Source: Ooceraea biroi | Taxonomy: Eukaryota > Arthropoda > Insecta > Hymenoptera > Formicidae | Reading direction: 5' to 3' | DNA length: 64,000 nucleotides | Assembly (NCBI RefSeq): GCF_003672135.1 | Contig: NC_039506.1 | Coordinates: 186,001 to 250,000, forward strand | In this document: piece after piece, positions 12,501 through 25,718 of the stretch | How the letters are laid out: every line of letters begins with the position of its first letter | Numbering within the stretch: position 1 is the first letter of the stretch | Notes under the pieces: generated by a model | Databases searched by the model: none | What the model saw: only the letters and a program-made list of their open reading frames with translations | Told to the model about the DNA's origin: nothing | Position numbers and translations under genes: made by a program

Positions 12501-14579
12501 AACTCATGACGGAGCTCCTGGATGGCCCTTCCAGGTCGGGGCTATATAGGTCTACTGCAAACACGGAGAGAAGTAGACGCCTCGGCCGTTTCCTCGGAGC
12601 GGCGGGGAGTCGCGCGGAATCACACTGATATACGGCGCGCCCTCGATATTATGCGCTCCCCTGGTATGTCGGAAGCGCGATTCTTTATGAGCTTTTATAC
12701 GACTCGAAACTATCGGGGTCGGTCAGCGCGAAACAGGAACCCCTTTATGGCGTTCGGCGTAGATGAAGCGATATTTGGTCAGCATTCCGTTTGGGAAATG
12801 ATAAAGCGCCGTTTATGAACGGGAAATGTTGGCTTAGCCTCTTCCGGACTTGCAGCGCAAGTGATTATATCAGCCAAATCGAGGATATACCGCGCGAATA
12901 CACGTTGCCTGCACATAAGCTGGAAATAACGCGCTCATCGATGCTCGCAGAAAGCGCCGACATACGCGCGTACATGTTACGTAACGCGTTGCGGCGAGCA
13001 CGCTCTCGCAGCTCGCGCTGGAAATGAACCACGCGTAACCGCGACACGTGTCGCTCAACTTTTGCGAAAATCGAGACGCGACCTTTCGACCGCTGTCCGT
13101 CATGGTACTCCAACTTTCCCGAAGGAGAATGAATCAGACTGACGAATAACGAAAGCCGACTCGTTGCAACTGAAAAGCTGGCGTGGCGCGAATCTTATCC
13201 GAGAAATTGATGAAGTCTGATACGTGCGCGTGGAGAAACCGGTTTGCAACTAACTCGACAAACCCTTTTAGCTCTCAAAAATGAGACTCCTCCGCGTCGC
13301 CGCGTTCAGCAACCGGAACATCCGAAGCGTTAAATACGGAGTCACACAAAATTTTATATTAATATACTCTGTTGCAGTCGGTGCAATCTGGTCCTGACAT
13401 GTTGTAACGAGTTCATGTAATTCTCGTGACACAGGTACCAAAATTGCATTGCGCTTAATGCACAATGCATCCGGAGCGCCCAGTTTACCGGTCCGACTTC
13501 CGCGCAGCGGCGTCGCGTACAGGGGTGCGATGGAAAGGGGATTAATGGATTAGCGATGTTTTGAATTACACAAGCGAAGTATGAGCGAGGCAAATATTCT
13601 CCTTCCAATTAGAACAGAATTCTACGGCGGTGGTGCACGGGCGGTGTCGACGTTTTGAGTTATATGGCAAAAGCGGCGCACCAGCGCGTCAGGGTGATCC
13701 TTTATAAACGCAAACCTAGACGCAAACTATCTCAGTTGCGCGACAGAAGTTCATCCATTTTACATAAGCCGCGAATCTGTCGCCCCCGAATATGTATTCA
13801 GGTAGAAAGAGAGTGAAATATAATAAATTAGTCCTTGTCGTAAGCTGGAAAGATTCTGAAGCTCTTAAGCGCAGAACGCTTCTTGTTTTTTCTGTTCCTT
13901 TTTTGCCTCTTACAGTGCACGCGCTGTCGCGATTCGATATATCGACGTCGAGATAGACACCGGCGACAAGGGATAATTTGATCTATGGTTCGTGCCGATA
14001 TTACAGTGTCTATTCAGTGAAAGCGAGATTTTTTATGGCCTATTACACCAGTTGGAAACATATCGTGTCTGTCACGAGAACGCGCGTAGCGCGCTGATCG
14101 AAATAGACATTACGACGTGTACGATTCATACGTGTCCATAAAAATCGTAATAGGATAATATTATACATATTGAGCTGCATATATCGCGGCGCGTTATCAT
14201 CAAAGCGTGCAGCTCGGTAACGACAGAATATATTAAAAGGTGATAACGCGCGATAGAACTGAACACGAGAAATATAATTTCCACATTAACGTGCATACGA
14301 CAACCATGTAATTAATAGTCGTATAATTAATAATCACGCTCGCGTAACGCAACAATTACAACGTACGCAGTGTGTGCTTTGTGCTCAGCGTTGATCGACG
14401 TCGCTCTCGAGATAAGCTCGTAAGTGCCTCGAATTTCCGGCGGAAACTTCGCGCGGCGGACGCGTCAGGCTCGAAACTCCACGTGATGTTTATCTTGTCG
14501 AGAAACAGCAGATAATCCCACACGGGGGTAATACCGTAACTTGTCCGGGAATGACCAGGGATTGCGATCGGGAACTCAC
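9590..14579 (-). other. Intron of about 5 kb between the two recognised exons
   Basis: It is bounded on the minus strand by GAAG|GTGAGT (donor GT at 14579-14578) and TTGCAG (acceptor at 9591-9590), and the flanking coding phases agree (1 base plus 2 bases). It contains homopolymers at 10221-10244, an AT-rich patch at about 11450-12240, and a CpG-rich patch at about 12240-13110 with spurious open frames on both strands. A TATATA string at about 12544 lies in the CpG-rich patch, but nothing else supports a promoter there. Confidence 0.7.
10221..10244. repeat. T10 plus G11 homopolymer tract
   Basis: Ten T residues (10221-10230), then GGT, then eleven G residues (10234-10244). The G run is unusual for the region and is a likely spot for length variation or assembly error. 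Confidence 0.9.
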
Positions 14580-14719
14580 CTTCCTCAAAGGGCTGCGCGC
14601 GCTTGGCAAACGCTCGCGAGAAAACGCCGCGCGGCTTCGAGGTGTCCACGCCGTTCTCCACGGCCACGCTCATTTTCCCGAGTGATTCTTCACCGAGTGT
14701 GTCCCTGTCACGGATATAT
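14580..14719 (-). CDS. First coding exon (5' UTR end plus start) of unrecognised minus-strand gene
   Basis: On the minus strand a TTTCAG acceptor (AG at 14721-14720) precedes this 140-nt exon, and GAAG|GTGAGT ends it. The chosen start is the ATG at 14673-14671 in good context (A at -3). It gives 31 codons starting MSVAVENGVD and ending AKRAQPFEE, plus the first base of an alanine codon completed by exon 9477-9589. Residues 13-25 carry a basic patch (K13, R15, R20, K24, R25). There is no signal peptide or membrane segment. If the acceptor is not used, an in-frame ATG at 14730 would add 19 residues. The presence of an acceptor implies an upstream 5' UTR exon to the right, which I could not locate. 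Protein family not recognised. Confidence 0.75.
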
Positions 14720-17700
14720 CTGAAATTCATGTCACACGTAGTACTCTCGTAAGATCGATCGACGCTGCTTCGACGTTCGGTCCCCGCTCATGGTGATCTT
14801 TCAACTTGGCACACCAGTCGATCGAATATCGCTCCGTCAATGAAGTTATTAAACTTAAATTAACGTAATTGATGTACGTGTTGTGGAAGATCCTAGTCTC
14901 ACAGGCTGATAATAAAATGAAATGAATGATAACGGTAGAATAAGATAAGAGAATATGAAAAATGGAAAGAAAACAGAGAAAAACTTTGTGAATGAAACAA
15001 TCTGTTGAGAATCAAGTAGGCTTCACCTTTCTCGGTCTATGTCGCTTTGAAAGGTGTACGAATTACCGTATGCATTTATGTATGTACAATACTATTAGAA
15101 CATTTTATGATTGGTGCATTAATGTAAGATTACGTTAATGCCGATGCTCGCTTTTCATATTGTCGAACGAATATAATGGTAAGGTTTGTAAGGAAGACAA
15201 CGATGATAATTTATACGCTTCTCTCTCTTTCGTATCTGATATCGTAAATGTCAGTCTGTGCCGGTGCTTCGTGCTGAAACAGCTGGTGTACTGTAGACTA
15301 TAGACGCAGCCGCGGCTCTAACCCATACTTAGAGTAACGTTAATTAGTGTAGTCGCGATTACAGCATTCCCCTTGAGTTTCTCTAATTAAATGTAGATTG
15401 TCTGATTACCAGTCGCAAAATTACAGATGGAAAGGTGCCACTGATTTATTGTCCACGTTCAGAAGGAACAATGAACAAACGGTCCTTTTTACATTCCCAT
15501 CGTTGTGCCGTATACTATTATCGTTTGCACATACGTGCACAGACTTTATTTTAATAGAGATCCTCAAAAACAGATTGTGCAATCCAATCCTCAAGAAAAA
15601 CAATCCGATCACGAACAGCGCTTAAGTAAACGTTGACGAAATAAAACCTAATAAATTCCTTTTAATTCGTTTACTTCTCGAAGGGTATAAGGGAGCTCTC
15701 TCTCGTCCTCTCGTACCTCTACATGAGGGGATGAATATTGCTTATCAACGTTCGCTCTAGAAAGCTGCATTATCATACGCATACCGTCTCGGCGAGCTTA
15801 TGTTTGCGTAACGCAACGCCAAACGCGTTCGAGGGTTGCTCATTACGTGCCTCGGGGATGACGCCATTATACGGACTTTCCGTATTGGCGGCTGGCGAGT
15901 AAACGACGAGCGTGTAACAACAACTCGCGTCGCTCGCCGTCGATATCGCGTCCACTCCCTTTGAAAACGACGTGGCACCCCCAATATTACACGTCATCCT
16001 ATGCACACACACTCACACGCGTATCGCCATCCCCACGTTCCCGAGATCCGCCGTCGTTTCGATCGTCATAATTTATCATTACACGCGGGGAAAAGATGCG
16101 CTCGATAAATCCACGCCGTGTTCAACCGCGTTACCATTGATTTATGCACTGCGACGTTCAGTACGGCCGGCCGTAAAGAGAGATCTATCGTACGCACCCT
16201 TCGCCGCCTCATGGTGTCAGAAATCATGCGAGACGCGCACGAGCGCGCGCGCGCAAATCACCGGGGACTCGATGGAAAAAATGTCGACTTTTGTTGCTGT
16301 CATTCGCGTCGCGGATCTTCCGCATCAGAAATATCCGGCGCGATGCGATCATGATATGTGACGCGAGACGACAAATAATTCGACAGACGTAAAACACTCG
16401 CGTCAAAATGAGAAAAGCCAGTGCTTCATGATGTTTCGATTAATCGCACAAAGACATGGTAATATTTAGTAGTTTAATTATAATTAAAATCTTTTAATAA
16501 TTTTATTGGTTTCCGTTATGTAGCTAGACATTTGTTGTTCGGACAAGCTGCAAAGATTAATAGTTGCTAATTCCGTTGCGGAGAAAGAGAATTTGATTTA
16601 GACTACTTCGGCACGATAGCGTTGTGCCCAATCCGAATAAATTCGCGTCCGCTGCAAACGAACGATTAAGCGCGTGGGCCATTTCAATTTCTGCACGCGC
16701 TCTCGATTGAATGCACTTTCGCGTTTAGCACGATCAACGGCAATAGCGTGTGACGAGATGGTTAAACAATTCCGTTTATTTCACCGTTCCGATGTATGTA
16801 TGTATTTACAATCTCTATTTAAGCGCCAACGTTCGCTGTTGAATGTCACCGTCCGACTCTAAAGTTATTTACAATAATAATTTACGTAGCTTTACAAATG
16901 ATAAATCGCAAATCGAGTGCACAGATGTACCAGTGACCATAACGTCGAACTTTGTTATTTGTCTGATCAGTCGAGACAGAGATGCGTTCGTCATTTGCCA
17001 TTATAAATCCAATCAATTAGCGGATTAGTGGATTAAAGCTTGCACACGAGATTTGCGCGGCGTTAAATCGAATGTTTTATTATTTCAGTATATTTATGTC
17101 CCGACGACAAAACAGCAAGGGGATTGCATTACGTGGGCGTTTAGACTCGATAAATTCTTACAGGGACCCGAGCTGGCCTCTGATTTATGTACCGCGACAG
17201 CAGAACTCATAAGGGAGATCTACAGCCGTTTTTCTATTCTTTCTTTCTGCGACCCCGTAGCTATGCGCGGAAATCTTTGTCGGCGATTTTCAGCTCGGCG
17301 GAGATTTAAGACGGTAACATCCGCGAAACTTTGTCTTCGCTCGACGAAATATTATTGTTGCGTTGTTGGGTCGTTGCAACCTCATTGACTTATTTTTTAA
17401 TATCCTCGGAGTATTTCAGAAAAACTCTGACATATTTTTAAGGAATAAAAAGCAAAGAGAGAGAAGTTTTTACATATAAAATTTATTCACGTTTGTAAAG
17501 AATATTCTTTATTACGTCAATAGATATTAATGTCATGTGAATACAAACATTATTTTATAATACATGTTATCGATACCGGTATTATTATCTTTCATATTTT
17601 TTTATAATAAAGATTCTATATGGTTTATTGTTAGTTTACCTGCGTATCACGCGCCTTGTAACGAGAAACTCGCGTAATTCTATCTGCATTAGCCGGATTA

Positions 17701-20700
17701 ATAACTATCTAGCGAGCGTAACGTGATGGAAACGAAACTCGCAACGAACCGCGAACCACGGGGAGAAATTGCCCTCTTGTTTTACGTTTCCATTCGTATC
17801 GATGAACCTCCGCGAATAAGCACTTTCACGCTGACGAAAGAGACCGAGGCAATCGCGACCGAACAAGAGTAACAAAGTCGCGAATGAATTGGATCATATT
17901 TCGCAAAAAAGAATCGATTCATATTAATCGAGACACGAAAGCGGCTGCAGAAATATCGTATTTCCAGTCATGTGAGAGCTCCAAAGCATAAATAGATAGG
18001 TCTGTCAAAGAAAATTGAAAAAGATGTACAAAAAATAAAAATTAATAATAAAATAGATGTAAATTGCAATTATTATTTTATTTGTGTCTACATGCTTTCA
18101 TTAGCGCATTTTTCAAAACAATTTATTATGTATCCTGAAAATCTGTTGTCGGAAATTTCTTCATAGGCAGATATTAGAGTAACGATCCAGCTGTGTCTCA
18201 CGATGGAGCAATAATTTGTGTTACTCCATCCCCGGAAACGAGTGGTATTGTCAACTTGCTCGGGAGTTCGCAGTCATGTACGACCCCCTGGTGCCCAATT
18301 CCGAAATGGACACCCACCGGCTTGACGATCCCTTCAGCCGCATACCGGTCATTTGGGAAATGACGAAGTTTCGATCATTTTTCATCATAAAGCAATTTCG
18401 CGATTTACTTTGACATCGAAGATTGCTAATAAAAGATAATATATATTAAATATAAATTAAATACACATTAATAAAAAATGTAAATTAATACAATGGAAAA
18501 CGGTTAGCCTGAAAGTAGCCGTAAAATAAATGATACATGAATGTGTGCGTAAAATTCTGGCCATTTCGCATATCGATCCTCATTTAATATACAATAATTT
18601 CAAGATTCATACACATATATACGCACACACGAAGAATCTTAGTTACGAATGGTATTCATTCCGGTTATCGAGTATATCGAAGTAAAACAAATGGAAATGA
18701 TACGACAACAATCGATATATCAGCGGAAACGACCGAGTCACCGACATTTTCCTCCTCCGTGCACTTGGCTCGAACGCGCCTCTCGAAGGGCTGACCGGTC
18801 CAAGCTCATAAATACGAATTACGAGGCGGCCGTTTGTACCGTCCCTGTGTTTTTGGATAACGAGGCACATGAATTAAATATAACGTCGACCGGGAGCATC
18901 TCATGGACCAATGTCTCCCCATCTCCCTCTAATTTCTTACCGTACGGAAAGTATTTGTTTCCGTCTCGTTCTGCGTCCGTGTATCCGATTCGCAATTTCC
19001 GACAAGTACCTCGCTACCTTCGAGGATACGCTAGCTTTATATCGCGTCTAATTTACCCTCGATGGCGCGAGTCCCTGGCGAGAGGTGCGAGAGGCAAGTA
19101 GCAGTTGCCTCGTGCAGAACTAATTACCGAGGAATCCATTTCGAAATTTTGTTTCGCCAGGAACGCCGCCGAAACGACGACGCGTCCCGTCCTTCTCCGG
19201 ATGACTTTGCCGAGAGGAATCTGCCTTCGTCGCGCGACAGGAAATTGCGGGATGCCAGACGCAGATCGTCCTCCAGGATCCTCCTGCGCTTGGCTCTACC
19301 GGGAGTTCCTCACGCGCGCGAGTGATGAACTCTCGAGCTCTTTCTTGGAGCGCGAAAGGATATCTCTTGCGAGATGCGGCACAGTTGTGCAACGTCGAAT
19401 GATTTCATGGCACTTTCCGGCTTTTGCTGCAATGTTTCGGTGCGCAACGTCCGGGATTTATGATGCGGACGTAAATGCGCGTAAGTCTCATCATCGTCGT
19501 TGTCGTTGTCGTCGTGGGACTCGAGTTGCAGAGAGTCGAAATGCCTGCGAAACTGAGTTTCGCACTTTGAGCGACACGTCCGCGTAGGTGCGATCCCGTA
19601 ACTCGACCGTGCCCCTAATGAAATTTATATACAGACGACCCGGACATCGTTGAGAACTCCCAAGAATCTTCTGCCTCGACGAAATCAGCGTCCATAAATT
19701 TCGTTCATTTTAATTAACGCTAAAATGCGGTACACGGTTTAATCACCGCAAAATATTTTGTATCCATAAAAAGTTGACTTCATGATTATTCAGAGCTAGC
19801 ATACCGCTTTCTATTCGCGGGGGAGATTGAATCAGAGAAGCGGCGAGAGGCTGCAATCGACGTAAAACGCGACTTCAAGCAATAGATATCAGTTTAATCT
19901 CCGTTTCCGCGTTCCTTTCCACATTCCTCGCTATTCTGCTTGTAACCTGACGTTAACACGAGGGCATCGTTAGCCCGATATCATCGGCAGTCGGTCTGAG
20001 AATAGCTCACGGCGCGATTTTAATCCGAGCGGAACGGGAAAGAGAACGGGTTCACGGTAGGGTACGTGACGAGAAACCCGGAAGTGCGCGCCGAGAGCGG
20101 ACGGAACTTAAGGCCAAAGCACGACGGTGCCAAAGCTAAACGCCCTTTATTTTTCCCCCCTCTTACGTTAATTAGTGCGCCCCCGACCGCATAATTATTA
20201 CGTTACGGTTGCATTAGACGGCGACCAAGGCGGGTTTCTCCGCGCCCGAGTACACCCAGCAATTTCCAGCCCTCCTCGTCGTGCTCGTTTCTCTCCGTGC
20301 TATTTTCTTCTTGCGGGGCAGTATTTAGCAATGCCGGCGCGTCGCGCGTCGTAAACGCGCGTGACACTCTCGTCTCAGCTGGGAAATGCATTCAATTTCC
20401 AGTAATAACGTGTTGTTTGTAACAAATCAAGATCGTAAAGCTACCGCTCGTCGGATATCGATTTATCGAAAATTCGTATCCGAATTTACAGTTCGACGTC
20501 GAGCTGTCTTTTTGACTTTATTTTAGAATGTTATTTTTCGAGTTTCTCAACATTTCTTGCTGAACACATATTCGAAACTAGCTTTTGTCGGTTACTATAT
20601 CACACAGATTGGGTAAACAATGCTGAACTACTCTCTTTGTCGAGTCTTGAATGCGATAGTTGACACGATCGTGATTAAGTTCCAGCGAAGCGGAGCAAGT

Positions 20701-23697
20701 TTGATGGAATCGTTAGATTGTTTTGACTTCGGTAGAAGATTCAACTGAAACGATGAACGAAGTTTCTTATCTTAAACTTCGACGCCTTTTCGTAACAGGA
20801 ATCTACTCTCGCCTTGCAAAGTTTACTGACACTGACGCGCCTCGATTGCTCACGAGTTTTCGTATTTATTTACAACGTTCGATTGTTGCGGTTATCGAGT
20901 TTAGTGTGAGCACGCAAAATTAAATCAATTGATGCTCCTCCAAGATGAAATCAAATTAAATGAATAAAATGCGTATTATAATTATCTTTGCATCCATCGC
21001 GGTAAATTGGGACTGTGCTCGATGCTATTGTTACAAGACACATAATTTGTGATCAAGAACCGCGACTCTTGATCGACCTGTTCGATTTTTGTCAGCCGAG
21101 AACAATGAACGCTCGAACAATCTGTCTCGCACGACGGAGCATTCAGGATGAGCCTTAACGGTGAAAACCGGACCGGAAGAATCGACGATCCGTGACTGGT
21201 GATACGACAATGTGAACGGTACGTAAACCTTTTCGTTCTGGACGAGATACTGCTGCAAATTTCCCAGCAATTGTAATAGGGATTGGCACAGAAAGATAGA
21301 GATCTCCTCTGTTATCTGTCGTCATCATAAGCTTTTCCAATCGGCGCGATCGGTAAGCATTTTACAGCAGCTCCTGCAAATTTTTGCATCACAGAGAGAA
21401 TTCGCGAAACAAGCTCAAAACATTTTTTAAACGCAGTCACATCTCGATAATTTTATACTTTCAAACTTTTATATTTTTATATTAATTACACAATTATACA
21501 AATCAATTAATGAACGTGCAATGTTCAGCAGATGTTTATGCACGATACTTTGCGATATCAAGCTCACACTAATGTGCAGCAATGCCATCGCAAGTTCTCT
21601 CTTTAAACACGGGATGTACATGGGAGTAATCTGTCACCTCATGTGGAGGCAGGCGGTGGTGTAAAAGAAGGATAAAGCAGAATGGCCGCGAAATCACGAG
21701 CGACCGTATGACTGTAATACATTCCGCCACGGCGAACCGCGTACCGAGCAGAAAAGAAAGACACGGCGGCGAATTTCCCTTCGCATGCCGGTTAATCGTC
21801 CCTTTTACCGTGTATGCGCGCGCGCGTGTGAAGATAGCTGACCATGTCCAAATTTAGTTAGCGGCGAGGAAATTTATTTTGTCGGTGGCTGGTCTAGTGA
21901 CGAGCAGCCAATTACCGTTTCTCTGTGTCTCCTCTTCTTTCCTCGTGCTTTAACACGCCCTCTATCCCTCTCTTTCTCTGGTCCTTCCCATTTCTCTTGG
22001 TCTCTCTCTTCGTGCTATTCTCTAGGGCCTCATGCAGAGGTCACCGTAGTAAAATGAGATCATAGCGAGATGGAACGAAGAATGGATAGAGAATAGAGGT
22101 GGAAATCGAGAGCGAACATGCAACACATTTTGCAACTGCCTAGAAAGAGTATTCGCATTAAAAAAATCATGAACACGATGAGTTTTTATTGAAATTTAAA
22201 TTTATTAGATTTTATTTTTAAATTTGTTCGATTTTGTTAATGAGTAATGAGATAAGTAAATCTACAATTTAAAATATTATATTTTATAAAGGCACTTTTC
22301 TCAAAATTGTTCGAATTCTGCAATGCAGTCTAGCGAATTAGCTCAAAATAAAAATGTTTTGGAAAGGAGAGAAGTTGCGGCAAAACTTATTCCCATTACG
22401 TTAACGTTAAAATTAAACTATAATATTTCTAAAAATTTACATATAAATAATACCTCCATCGTGGCTGAAATTAGAGCAACGAACTTGGTCGCATCTCGCA
22501 AATCGTGTCGGGATCAACGAGACAGATCTTATACAATCCTACCACTTTTCCCTTTCACGAGATATTCTCGCAGATAATCGTGCAGCTATTTAAGAGCAGT
22601 ACTTCCGAAAAGAGAGTGAAAACTAGGTGAGGTGAGACACAGAGACTAGAGCTAGAGTCATGAATATTTATATCACGCCGGATGGTTATATCGCGCGGCG
22701 GCAGCTCGGGAAAAAGGGACGCCGACGCTACGCATGCAGGAATACGCTACGTGGAGCCGAGCCAGGTAGATACGGAGACACTCTATCCGAGCAGAATGCG
22801 GCGAAGCACGGTCCATAATGCATGATACAGGTATGAACCGTAGTGCGACACGTAATACGCGCGATGCGCGTGAACCGTATATTGTATTATTCGTCGTACG
22901 CGTGTAACTGTGCTCGACGCAAAATTAACTGCACAGTCCCTACGTGTGTCTCGCATTATGTAAGAGTCGCGAAATTGGGGCACAGTTAGGTTACGAAGTT
23001 ATATCCTCACCGCTCGACATCCAGTCGATCGAAAAAATCAAATTAGCCGAGCGAAATGCGAAAGCGGATGGCCCTAGTGGTAATTATGATAACTGGCGAT
23101 TCGTAATTGAGTTAATTCAGCTGTAGGTTTGTCTATCACATTTACCCTTATTACGATTATATAATCCCGACTATACGTACGTGTATAATTGGGTTTACCT
23201 CACATGCGAATAATGCAGTAATATTTCTGGAGATGCATCCAAGGGAGGGTAAAATAAATAAGGAATCGGCGGCACGGACAGGAAATTAGCGCGGATATTT
23301 GCCCGTAGATACTGGATACAGTGGTTGCGATTTAGCTTGGCAAAGGGGCATGACGACGTTGTCGGCGAACCGAACGAACCGTGAAGCGCGGCATATAGCG
23401 AAGCACAGTCGAGCCATCGGGGCTGGTAGAGATTCCACCATGGCACACGTACGCGCATACACACACAGTGAGCTGGTAAATAAATATGTACGTTCAATGT
23501 ATAGCTCGACAGAGTCGATTATTCAGAAACCGTTGTGTACCCGGTATGCCCGGAATCAACCCGCTACTCTTCTAGTCATAAATAGTCATATCGGGAATTT
23601 GCTGCCGCAAGTCAAACTTAACGACTGAAATTAGCAATCCATTCATAATTGGCGAAAATTCAATCATTATCCATTTTCCATGTTTCGACCTGGTTGA
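14720..23697. other. Noncoding stretch upstream of the start exon
   Basis: It should hold the 5' UTR intron, any 5' UTR exon and possibly the promoter of the minus-strand gene, but I could not identify these. CpG-rich blocks lie at about 15760-16360, 18700-19600 and 19950-20400. AT-rich blocks lie at about 16430-16510, 17390-17640, 18000-18130, 18410-18640 and 22140-22460. Alternating purine-pyrimidine GC runs occur at 16243-16254 and 21814-21830. A small hairpin, GATCAAGA/TCTTGATC, lies at 21051-21074. The longest open frames (18649-19101 and 19105-19587) look like GC-driven chance frames. Confidence 0.5.
21814..21830. repeat. Alternating (CG)n/TG purine-pyrimidine run
   Basis: A TGCGCGCGCGCG-type alternating run ending in GTGTG. 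Such runs can adopt Z-DNA, but function is not implied. Confidence 0.7.
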
Positions 23698-23700
23698 TTA

Positions 23701-23867
23701 AGGCTGTGATACATAGAAAAACCTAAGTGGTGCGACTTAAGACTTAAGAGATGCAATCAATCACAAATTTTAAGTTTTAAAGTGGCTGCTTACGTTCTCA
23801 ACTGTGATTGCATCTCTTAAGTCTTATGTTTCACTTCTGCTTAAGTTTTTTTATGTGTCGTCGCCCT
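23701..23867. mobile_element. MITE-like inverted-repeat element, about 166 bp
   Basis: The ends are imperfect inverted repeats: AGGCTGTGATACATAG on the left against AGGGCGACGACACATA read inward from the right. They continue as AAAAACCTAAG against AAAAAACTTAAG. Further in, a 22-nt block is perfectly repeated in inverse orientation (left about 23737-23758, core GACTTAAGAGATGCAATCA). The flanks read TTA at 23698-23700 and TTA at 23867-23869. That fits a 3-bp TTA duplication as in PIF/Harbinger elements. A 2-bp TA duplication (Tc1/mariner type) is equally possible, so the exact right end is 23866 or 23867. No transposase is encoded. The divergence between arms suggests an old copy. Confidence 0.75.
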
Positions 23868-25361
23868 TACAGTCTTTAAGTGAACGAACGAAATAACATA
23901 CATATTTCCATCAGACTAAAATTTAGCGGAATACATTCGGTCCTTCCGGAGCGAGTTAGCGGTATCCATCATTGCGCCCGATCAAATATTTATCCGCGAC
24001 AACGCTTTCGTACGTTTCCTGGACAACGGGGAGAAATTAGATCGACCTCGTTCGGAGACACGCAACGCGAATTCGTGCACGCACGCGGAGTCCAAGGGAG
24101 CTTTGCGAGCATGGATGCAGTCAGGGTGCACTCGCGATGGATGAGCGCAAGTTGAAGGCATGGCTCGACCGGGCACGCTTCGCCAGCGCTCGTAACACGC
24201 CAGAGATCGGCTCGCGAGGAGGCGCGCTAAATTGCTTCTTAATTGGCAGCGACGAAACCGTTCGTGCAACGAACAGTTAGTTTGGGGAGGAGAAAGAGCG
24301 AGTCACGCTAATCGAGCCCGGTGCACCCCATCGACCGCCACCGGGCATCGATACCCGGATACTCGGAATCAAGCGGACGCTCACGAAATCGACGTTCGCC
24401 GGCGCGCGGCCGATAAAGCGATCGACCCTCGTCGCCGATTTTATTCGGGCGAATCCAATCTACCGCGCCGCACATGCGCTGAAAAATTGCGACCTCCGGA
24501 CGAAACAGTATCGGAAACGAATTACTTGTCCCGGGAAATTGCGCTAACGTATTTCGAAGCGGAGTATCCTGTCCGGAGGCCGCGATACAATGGCCGCGTC
24601 GGGAGAGTTATCAGCGCCGAGTGACACGATCTGTTGCAAGCACGACAGCGTGATAACAATTTTTCTTTGTTAACCAGAAAACAATTCATTATTTAAGAGT
24701 TGATTGTCCAACGTGTTTACATACATCGACAGCTATTTATCACGATATTTGTATTCCGTTGACGCTTCAAATTTTGCTCGATCATTCCGCGAGATACTTC
24801 ACATTTCCTCGGTGGGTCGATACGTGTAATTTGCAAGATTGATCTCCGTAATTACGATGTCATTAATAGCGCTGTCGTTACGCCGCGTGCATACATGAAA
24901 AGGTACAAACGGGCTCTGCACCGCGCTTCGGGCGATAAGCCGGCCGATTGCAGGCAAACACGATTAGCTAAGGATTAATCGAACGTGGCGCAATCGCAGC
25001 GAGATACGCCGCGTTTCCGGTACGTGTAAAACGCGGGGACCATATACGCTATGAGACTTTTGCAGTCGCGACAGCCGATGTCAAACTACGACCAAATGTG
25101 CCGGTCTGATTACAGAAAGCAATGCGCGCGATGCACGATAGAACTCTGATACGGTCTTCGTCATAAAATGGTTTCGTTACCCGAGCGTGCGTGCGTGCAC
25201 TGCGTGCATGCGTTTATCTGCGAGTGTCACGCAGAAAAAAAGATCACGCCTTTTACACGGTCGTGTTTTTAAAGTGCTTCCCGACACGAACAGGTAAAGT
25301 AAACACTGAAAACTACGAACAAATTGAAATGCCAACTAGAATAATCATGTAACACCATTAC

Positions 25362-25383
25362 GTGCGGTTTTGTACAACCGCAC
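25362..25383. repeat. Small GC-containing hairpin
   Basis: GTGCGGTT is perfectly complementary to AACCGCAC across a 6-nt loop (TTGTAC). Function unknown. Confidence 0.7.
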
Positions 25384-25709
25384 AGATAACGTAAATGAAA
25401 AGAATACAAAGACTTTTTTAAAAGTATGCAGAATTTCGATGGCTGGTCATCACGAGAGGGAAAGAAAGCTGACGGGCGTGATTAAGCATCTTTGACGAAG
25501 CGTTTCCTCCTTTCTCTCGTCTTCCGATAAATGTGCAAGACGTCAAATTTCTCCCGATGTCTCTTCCCTCGATAATGCAACCGATAACGTATCGAACGCC
25601 CTAACACCGCCACGTAAAACGAAAAGACCGCGTCGCGTTGTGCCGAGCGCGATATATTCGCGCCGACGAGAATTACTCCGGGTGTAGGCGGTGGACATAT
25701 GTTAGCGGG

Positions 25710-25718
25710 CACCCTGTA
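25710..25718 (-). repeat. TACAGGGTG motif, copy 1
   Basis: Minus-strand copy of a 9-mer found five times in this window. On the minus strand it continues as CCCGCTAAC. See the copies at 43539, 43612, 45763 and 63051. Confidence 0.6.

Noticed and set aside
12535..12580. TATATA string in a CpG-rich block, as a possible core promoter
   Set aside because: It lies inside the inferred intron, with no initiator, downstream exon or conserved context to support it.
18216..18413. 65-codon plus-strand frame with a protein-like middle (YDPLVPNSEMDTHRLDD)
   Set aside because: No recognised family, no splice borders, and an antisense frame is open over the same bases.
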